Assembly (NCBI GenBank): GCA_900541925.1
Contig: UQMB01000007.1
Location: forward strand, 56,358 to 120,357
DNA from: an uncultured Bacteroidales bacterium
Lineage (GTDB): Bacteria > Bacteroidota > Bacteroidia > Bacteroidales > UBA932
Direction: 5' to 3'
Length of the DNA stretch: 64,000 bases
Both the position numbers and the translations under genes were made by a program. Below, piece after piece: positions 60,025-64,000 of the stretch; position 1 is the stretch's first letter, and every line of letters begins with the position of its first letter. The notes under the pieces were generated by a model. That model was given only the letters and a program-made list of their open reading frames with translations, was not told the origin of the DNA and did not search any database.

Positions 60025-61551
60025 ATGAAATACCGCAAAGCAATATCTGCCGTCATCGATTCTGTCCTGTCAGTCATCATCGCTTCTGTGCTCATGCCCA
60101 TCCATGCGAATGCCCAGGATTTTGACAAACCCATCGTAACAAACATAGATGAAATCATAAGCGAGTATCCTGCGGCGGTGCACACTTTCATGTACCGGCA
60201 TTATGATGCCATAAGATCCTCCAAATTCAGCCAGAGAAGACTGAAGCGTATTACAGAAGCTTATGAGAAGGCATATACCCGAGAGCCTTCCTGGGAAGTG
60301 TATTGTTCCGCGTGTTACGGCTTCTGTATGATGGCCGGCTACAATCCGGACTCCATCAAGGTCCGGGGTGCAAAAATACTTGAAGACGCATTGAATAAGG
60401 CGTCAGAGTCACAGCTTCCGGTCTCTGACAGGGTGAGCTTGACCCTCGATCTTGCAAACGCCTACCTGAAAGGTGACGGAGTAGAAGAAAACGAGGCGAA
60501 AGCCTTCGAATTGTACTGTAAAGCCTATGCCGCCATGCCTATATTCAACGGCATAATAGCGACATGCTTTCTGACAGGCATAGGAACTCCTGTTGACATG
60601 GATAAAGCTTGTTACTATTATGCGCTGAATTATGACGACCCCGAGTTGACCCTCCTGCGGTGCAAAGAGAGAAACTACGAAAGAATCTATGCCGTATCCT
60701 ACAATAGGACGAACGATGTCCCGGAAGGAATCCGGACAGATTACTACGAGGCCTTGCGCTTGATTTTCAAACAAGACTATGACGGGGCTGAGAAACTGCT
60801 GGACAAGAACTGCTCTCTCGGTCACACGCCATCCATGTATGCGCTGGCCGGAGTGTATGAAGAAAGCGGAGACAACCGGGCCGCGATGGAACTCTATAAA
60901 CGTTCAATGGAAGCCGGATATCTGCCAAGTGAATTTGTCTATGACATGAAGCAGATGTATAAGGGCATAAACAATCTCACGGTTTTTGAAAGCCGCGGGG
61001 AATCAAAGGCATTTCCGGCCTTTGAGGCACTCGCAGACAAAGGTTATCTTCCGGCACAGTACATGTGTGCATCATATGATGCCGGGACTTTTGCCAAAGA
61101 ATCAAATGTCGGTGCGGCGCTCGTGAACAGCATAGCAAAAGGCGTAGCGGTCACCATGCTCGCGGCCAATGAGATTATGGATGCCGGGCTTCTGGACACA
61201 AGTGCCGCCGGCCAGAACGGGCAAAGCGCATATACTCCAGGAAGTTCTCCGCAAAACAATAATCCATACACCAACTCGTCCGGCGATCCGGTCCGCAAGA
61301 GCGAAACGACAAGGGAATATGAGTATGTCAAAACAGTATCCGCCATCTACGAACCAGAGCAGAGTGTGACAAAACTCCATATTTACCGCAGCCGCAATAA
61401 CGGCGACCGCCGCGCCTCTACCGTGTACGACACAAAGGGGCTGGACAGAGCTGCGACATACAAAATCAACAGTGGCTGGAAAGTCTTCTACGAAGAGCGC
61501 TATTCCAACTACATCTCCTACTTCGGCCTCTGCACATACTTCAACGACTAG
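60025..61551 (+). CDS. Exported Sel1/TPR-like repeat protein, unknown function
   Basis: A 508-residue protein with an N-terminal hydrophobic segment (SVIIASVLMPIHANAQ, a likely signal peptide). Residues about 60-340 form helix-turn-helix repeats of Sel1/TPR type (LDLANAYLKGDGVEENEAKAFELYCKAYA, MYALAGVYEESGDNRAAMELYKRSMEAGY, KGYLPAQYMCASYDAG). A low-complexity Gln/Asn/Ser/Pro stretch follows near 395-425, and the last 90 residues form an unassigned domain (YEYVKTVSAIYE ... YFGLCTYFND). Such proteins usually mediate protein contacts in the periplasm or at the surface. It has its own promoter and no operon partner. GC is lower than in the PUL genes. Confidence 0.65.
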   Translation: MKYRKAISAVIDSVLSVIIASVLMPIHANAQDFDKPIVTNIDEIISEYPAAVHTFMYRHYDAIRSSKFSQRRLKRITEAYEKAYTREPSWEVYCSACYGFCMMAGYNPDSIKVRGAKILEDALNKASESQLPVSDRVSLTLDLANAYLKGDGVEENEAKAFELYCKAYAAMPIFNGIIATCFLTGIGTPVDMDKACYYYALNYDDPELTLLRCKERNYERIYAVSYNRTNDVPEGIRTDYYEALRLIFKQDYDGAEKLLDKNCSLGHTPSMYALAGVYEESGDNRAAMELYKRSMEAGYLPSEFVYDMKQMYKGINNLTVFESRGESKAFPAFEALADKGYLPAQYMCASYDAGTFAKESNVGAALVNSIAKGVAVTMLAANEIMDAGLLDTSAAGQNGQSAYTPGSSPQNNNPYTNSSGDPVRKSETTREYEYVKTVSAIYEPEQSVTKLHIYRSRNNGDRRASTVYDTKGLDRAATYKINSGWKVFYEERYSNYISYFGLCTYFND

Positions 61552-61609
61552 GTAATCGCTAAAAAACAAGTTTTGCCGCTTTCAGGTATCCTAATGTTCG
61601 GCAACGAGA

Positions 61610-61900
61610 ATGCACTGCACGATGCTCGTTCCTGCTGAGAAATTCTTTGAAGGAGGGCGTTCCATTTGCCGAAACAGAATTCTTCAGAAGATGTTTATCG
61701 TCTTCGGCCGTGGAGAGCGACTGGGCAGCGGCGCTGATATTATTCGTCAGGGTTGGCTGGAGAACGGATGGCCAGAGCCGGAGACACATGAGCACTTCGG
61801 AGCGAATACCGACAGGGTGGAATTGACTTTACGTTCAGGTACTGTTTCCGTACTGAATCCGGAAAGTAAGGAAAAGATCAAAGCTTTGATGTGTAAATAG
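61610..61900 (+). pseudogene. C-terminal remnant of an AlbA_2 / ATP-binding (RecG-like AAA_4) regulator
   Basis: Only the tail of a larger family is left: EKFFEGGRSICRNRILQKMF, GRGERLGSGADIIRQGWLENGWPEPE and GANTDRVELTL are the C-terminal landmarks of AlbA_2-domain ATP-binding proteins, which are normally 400-550 residues. A stop lies just before the first in-frame codons, and no promoter was seen, so this is a 5'-truncated leftover. It sits between the Sel1-like gene and an IS-like end, consistent with a decayed insertion. Confidence 0.65.
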
Positions 61901-61924
61901 TAAAGCAAAAATCCCCCAGGAGTC

Positions 61925-61948
61925 TGACATGAACCCCAAAAGTTGGAC
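61925..61948. mobile_element. Possible IS3-family terminal remnant
   Basis: TGAACCCCAAAAGTTGGAC, within this segment, resembles the ends of some IS3-family elements, whose terminal repeats contain CCCCAAAAGTT. No transposase is present and no second end was seen, so at most a scar remains. Confidence 0.3.
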
Positions 61949-62061
61949 GGGCGTCAAGGGCTGTCCGAATTTGTCCTATAGCCCCCAATCAATATTAGAT
62001 TTATTTTCGTCCGATAATCGTCAGCTATTTGATGAATAATATATTCTTTGCTTTGAATCAT

Positions 62062-63876
62062 CTATTTTACGTTTAGTGCCAAATTTAATGTCCTGTCGAA
62101 GTTAATCAAGTAATCATTGGCATAGACTGTAACAATCTTGTCAGGCACAATGCCTTTTGCGTGGTGTGGCTTTCCGTCCATACAACGCATACACATTCCC
62201 GTCATTGTGAATGGAAACAATGGAAGATTGAATAGTGTCATATCACCAGTTGTTCCTGCTGTTGTTTGACCTATGATTTCTCCCAGACCATACTGACGGA
62301 CTATCATTAAAATTGTCTCTCCCCAACTTACAGTACTGGCATCACATAAAAAAGTGACAGGCAAGTCAATGTGAGGTGATTTTGCTGTAAGAGTCTCTGC
62401 TCCGATGCGCCACGTTACATTTTCTTGGAAAGGGAAACAATTAATCGGGACTTCAGATGAAGGGACATTGACGTCAGAAACAATTAGATGTGCAAGTATA
62501 TCATCAAATTGAAGCGAAGGCAGCCCGCGCAAGTCAAAACAAAGTCCTTTGACATCCGGAGCCAACTCTGACAAAACTCTTTTTGCATTTACATCGGACG
62601 ATGTAGCATCCACATAGAGAATGCCGTTATCATATTTCTGAACTGATGGCTTTGTTTGTTGTGAAAACGATGGTTCTTCTGGAAGCCTCGCATAGAGAGT
62701 ATCCAATCGAGTATCTCCAGAAAGGCCACAACTCTCAACGATAAATGGTGTGTTGTATTCTGAAGCACAGAAAAGTTTCCCCGCAGCAATCCGGTCGCGA
62801 TGCGCATCTGTTGCGGCGTTGGTGATCATCCTGCAATTATGCATATGTACAGAAACTGGCTGAGAATCAATGCTATTGCATACACGCCAAGGTTCATCTA
62901 TGTCATTGCTTGTACGTATAAGCAATGTGTCGTTCACCAGTTTGGTTTCAACAGATGCATAAAACTCAGGCAGATATGTCGATTGCATTCCGGAAACGAC
63001 CATATTGTTACGCACAAATAGATGGCCATCCTTTATCGGATTGAAAAAACGACAAATTAAATTATACCATTTAAGAACTGAATCAAGAGAATTTACAGCC
63101 GGCATTTGTATGGCCTCTTGCATGTAGTTGTTCAGTTGGCATTCCCAATCAAGTTGGTCATCTTCAAAATACGGATAGAAATGACGTACGATATTCCAAC
63201 GTACGGTTAAATCGGCTACCCTGACGGCTTTATCCGACAGCAATTCAAAAATCACACTACGCCTTTTGGGTATAGAGTTATCCTCAATCTGATGACTGTC
63301 CCAATACTGTTTGGCCTCTTTCAGCAAACGTTCTGTTGCCTTGCGGTCAAACATTTCCTTCTGCAAAGAATGTTGGATATTCAGATATTTATCTTCGGAC
63401 ACCTCGTAGCTGTAATATTGCCCGTCAACAGGTACGATGGCAGAACTTGAAGAATCATTTGAAGCAGAAAGTTTCTTGTAATATGGTATATATTTGGCAA
63501 GCCCCGGTGAGAGTACTTTTGCAAGAAAAGGAATGTCTAATTCTCCGGAACCGCTGTAATAATAATAGTTGAAAGGACTGTTATTGTAGAAGGCCGTGCC
63601 TTCTTTACCAGTCTCCGGAACAACCGAGAAAAACAATGTGGGGGCAAGAGGTTTGAATACCGTCTCCAACGATTGTGTCTCAGCTCTATTTGCAAGCATC
63701 GCACAAACTTTAATCCAATCGCTCTCAGACCATTTCTGAGTATATGGATTCGGAGAAAAATACCGGACAATACCATACACGCGAGCGAATTCGACATAAT
63801 GGGATACATCCGCAGCCATCACATTGCTAATGGATGCATATATGCAAATAGACAGCAAGATTAGATTCTTTTTCAT
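62062..63876 (-). CDS. S41-family (C-terminal processing type) peptidase
   Basis: Exported serine peptidase of the S41 group found in Bacteroidota. Signal peptide MKKNLILLSICIYASISNVMA from ATG 63876; the longer form adds seven residues. The N-terminal half (about 30-330) is the helical region with FARVYGIVRYFSPNP and WNIVRHFYPYFEDD. The catalytic half has FDLRGLPSL, the serine motif ASTVSWGETI, and IIGQTTAGTTGDM followed by TMTGMCMRCMDGKPHHAKGIVPD, the typical S41 tail. No clear PDZ domain was recognised. It is visibly more AT-rich than the rest of the window and stands alone, next to a pseudogene and an IS-like scar, so it may have been acquired recently. Confidence 0.8.
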   Translation of the reverse strand: MKKNLILLSICIYASISNVMAADVSHYVEFARVYGIVRYFSPNPYTQKWSESDWIKVCAMLANRAETQSLETVFKPLAPTLFFSVVPETGKEGTAFYNNSPFNYYYYSGSGELDIPFLAKVLSPGLAKYIPYYKKLSASNDSSSSAIVPVDGQYYSYEVSEDKYLNIQHSLQKEMFDRKATERLLKEAKQYWDSHQIEDNSIPKRRSVIFELLSDKAVRVADLTVRWNIVRHFYPYFEDDQLDWECQLNNYMQEAIQMPAVNSLDSVLKWYNLICRFFNPIKDGHLFVRNNMVVSGMQSTYLPEFYASVETKLVNDTLLIRTSNDIDEPWRVCNSIDSQPVSVHMHNCRMITNAATDAHRDRIAAGKLFCASEYNTPFIVESCGLSGDTRLDTLYARLPEEPSFSQQTKPSVQKYDNGILYVDATSSDVNAKRVLSELAPDVKGLCFDLRGLPSLQFDDILAHLIVSDVNVPSSEVPINCFPFQENVTWRIGAETLTAKSPHIDLPVTFLCDASTVSWGETILMIVRQYGLGEIIGQTTAGTTGDMTLFNLPLFPFTMTGMCMRCMDGKPHHAKGIVPDKIVTVYANDYLINFDRTLNLALNVK

Positions 63877-63954
63877 TACATATTGTTCAATTGCCAATAA
63901 ATGTTAACGGTAACTGCGAGTGCAGCAGATTTGGCAACAACGCTACAACACTAG

Positions 63955-63987
63955 CAAAGGTAAGATTATTTTCTGTTTATCATACAA
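63955..63987 (-). promoter_or_regulatory. Putative promoter of the S41 peptidase gene
   Basis: On the minus strand a TTG (63987-63985), a 22-bp spacer and TACCTTTG (63962-63955) fit the consensus apart from a slightly long spacer, 78 bp before the start codon. Confidence 0.4.
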
Positions 63988-64000
63988 GTTTATTCATCTT

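Overview
The window looks like a chromosomal segment of a fairly GC-rich gut or rumen member of the Bacteroidales. The reasons are four SusC/SusD pairs, Bacteroidota-type promoter cores (TAnnTTTG), lipoprotein-tagged glycan enzymes packed into polysaccharide utilisation loci (PULs), a glutamate synthase of bacterial type, and the near absence of Shine-Dalgarno sites. The genus cannot be fixed from the sequence alone. No rRNA, tRNA or CRISPR array was found.

Region 1 (1-31.5 kb) is a pectin / rhamnogalacturonan locus. It opens with a membrane-spanning beta-propeller/AraC regulator that has no histidine kinase or receiver. Opposite it lies a minus-strand enzyme operon: PL10 pectate lyase, a triple PL1-CE12-CE8 pectinase and a GH2 enzyme (10484 down to 3046). 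A divergent KdgF-like cupin follows. A second minus-strand operon runs 23945 down to 11084: SusC, SusD, GH106 rhamnosidase, GH43 and a beta-helix protein of unknown activity. A third set is the SusC/SusD pair B (31436-26029). Between pairs A and B sits an AT-richer AbiEi/AbiEii toxin-antitoxin module, bracketed by two nearly identical 31-nt terminator hairpins.

Region 2 (31.5-33.2 kb) carries no credible gene. It is a patchwork of at least five different repeat families and ends in about 500 bp of back-to-back short hairpins, some with compensatory changes between copies and several closed by G-N-A triloops.

Region 3 (33.2-36.9 kb) is the cytoplasmic end of pectin catabolism: hexuronate-type MFS transporter, KDPG aldolase and KDG kinase, in one minus-strand operon. 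A GC-rich short-period repeat block separates it from the next locus.

Region 4 (36.8-44.4 kb) is PUL C on the plus strand: SusC, SusD and a large SusE-position lipoprotein. Region 5 (44.5-47.0 kb) has a small membrane ORF, a split ThrE-type amino-acid exporter and a LysR regulator. Region 6 (47.0-54.5 kb) is PUL D on the minus strand: SusC, SusD and a six-hairpin, GH65-like lipoprotein.

Region 7 (54.5-64 kb) has a repeat-rich intergenic stretch with a possible sigma-54 site, gltB without an adjacent gltD, an exported Sel1/TPR-like protein, a truncated AlbA_2/ATPase remnant with a possible IS end, and an AT-richer S41 peptidase.

Together the genes describe capture of pectic fragments at the surface (SusCD and lipoproteins), depolymerisation, de-acetylation and de-methylation (PL1/CE12/CE8, PL10, GH106, GH43, GH2), probable linearisation of unsaturated uronates (cupin), and uptake and catabolism through KDG and KDPG. 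KduI/KduD-type enzymes that would link these steps are not in the window.
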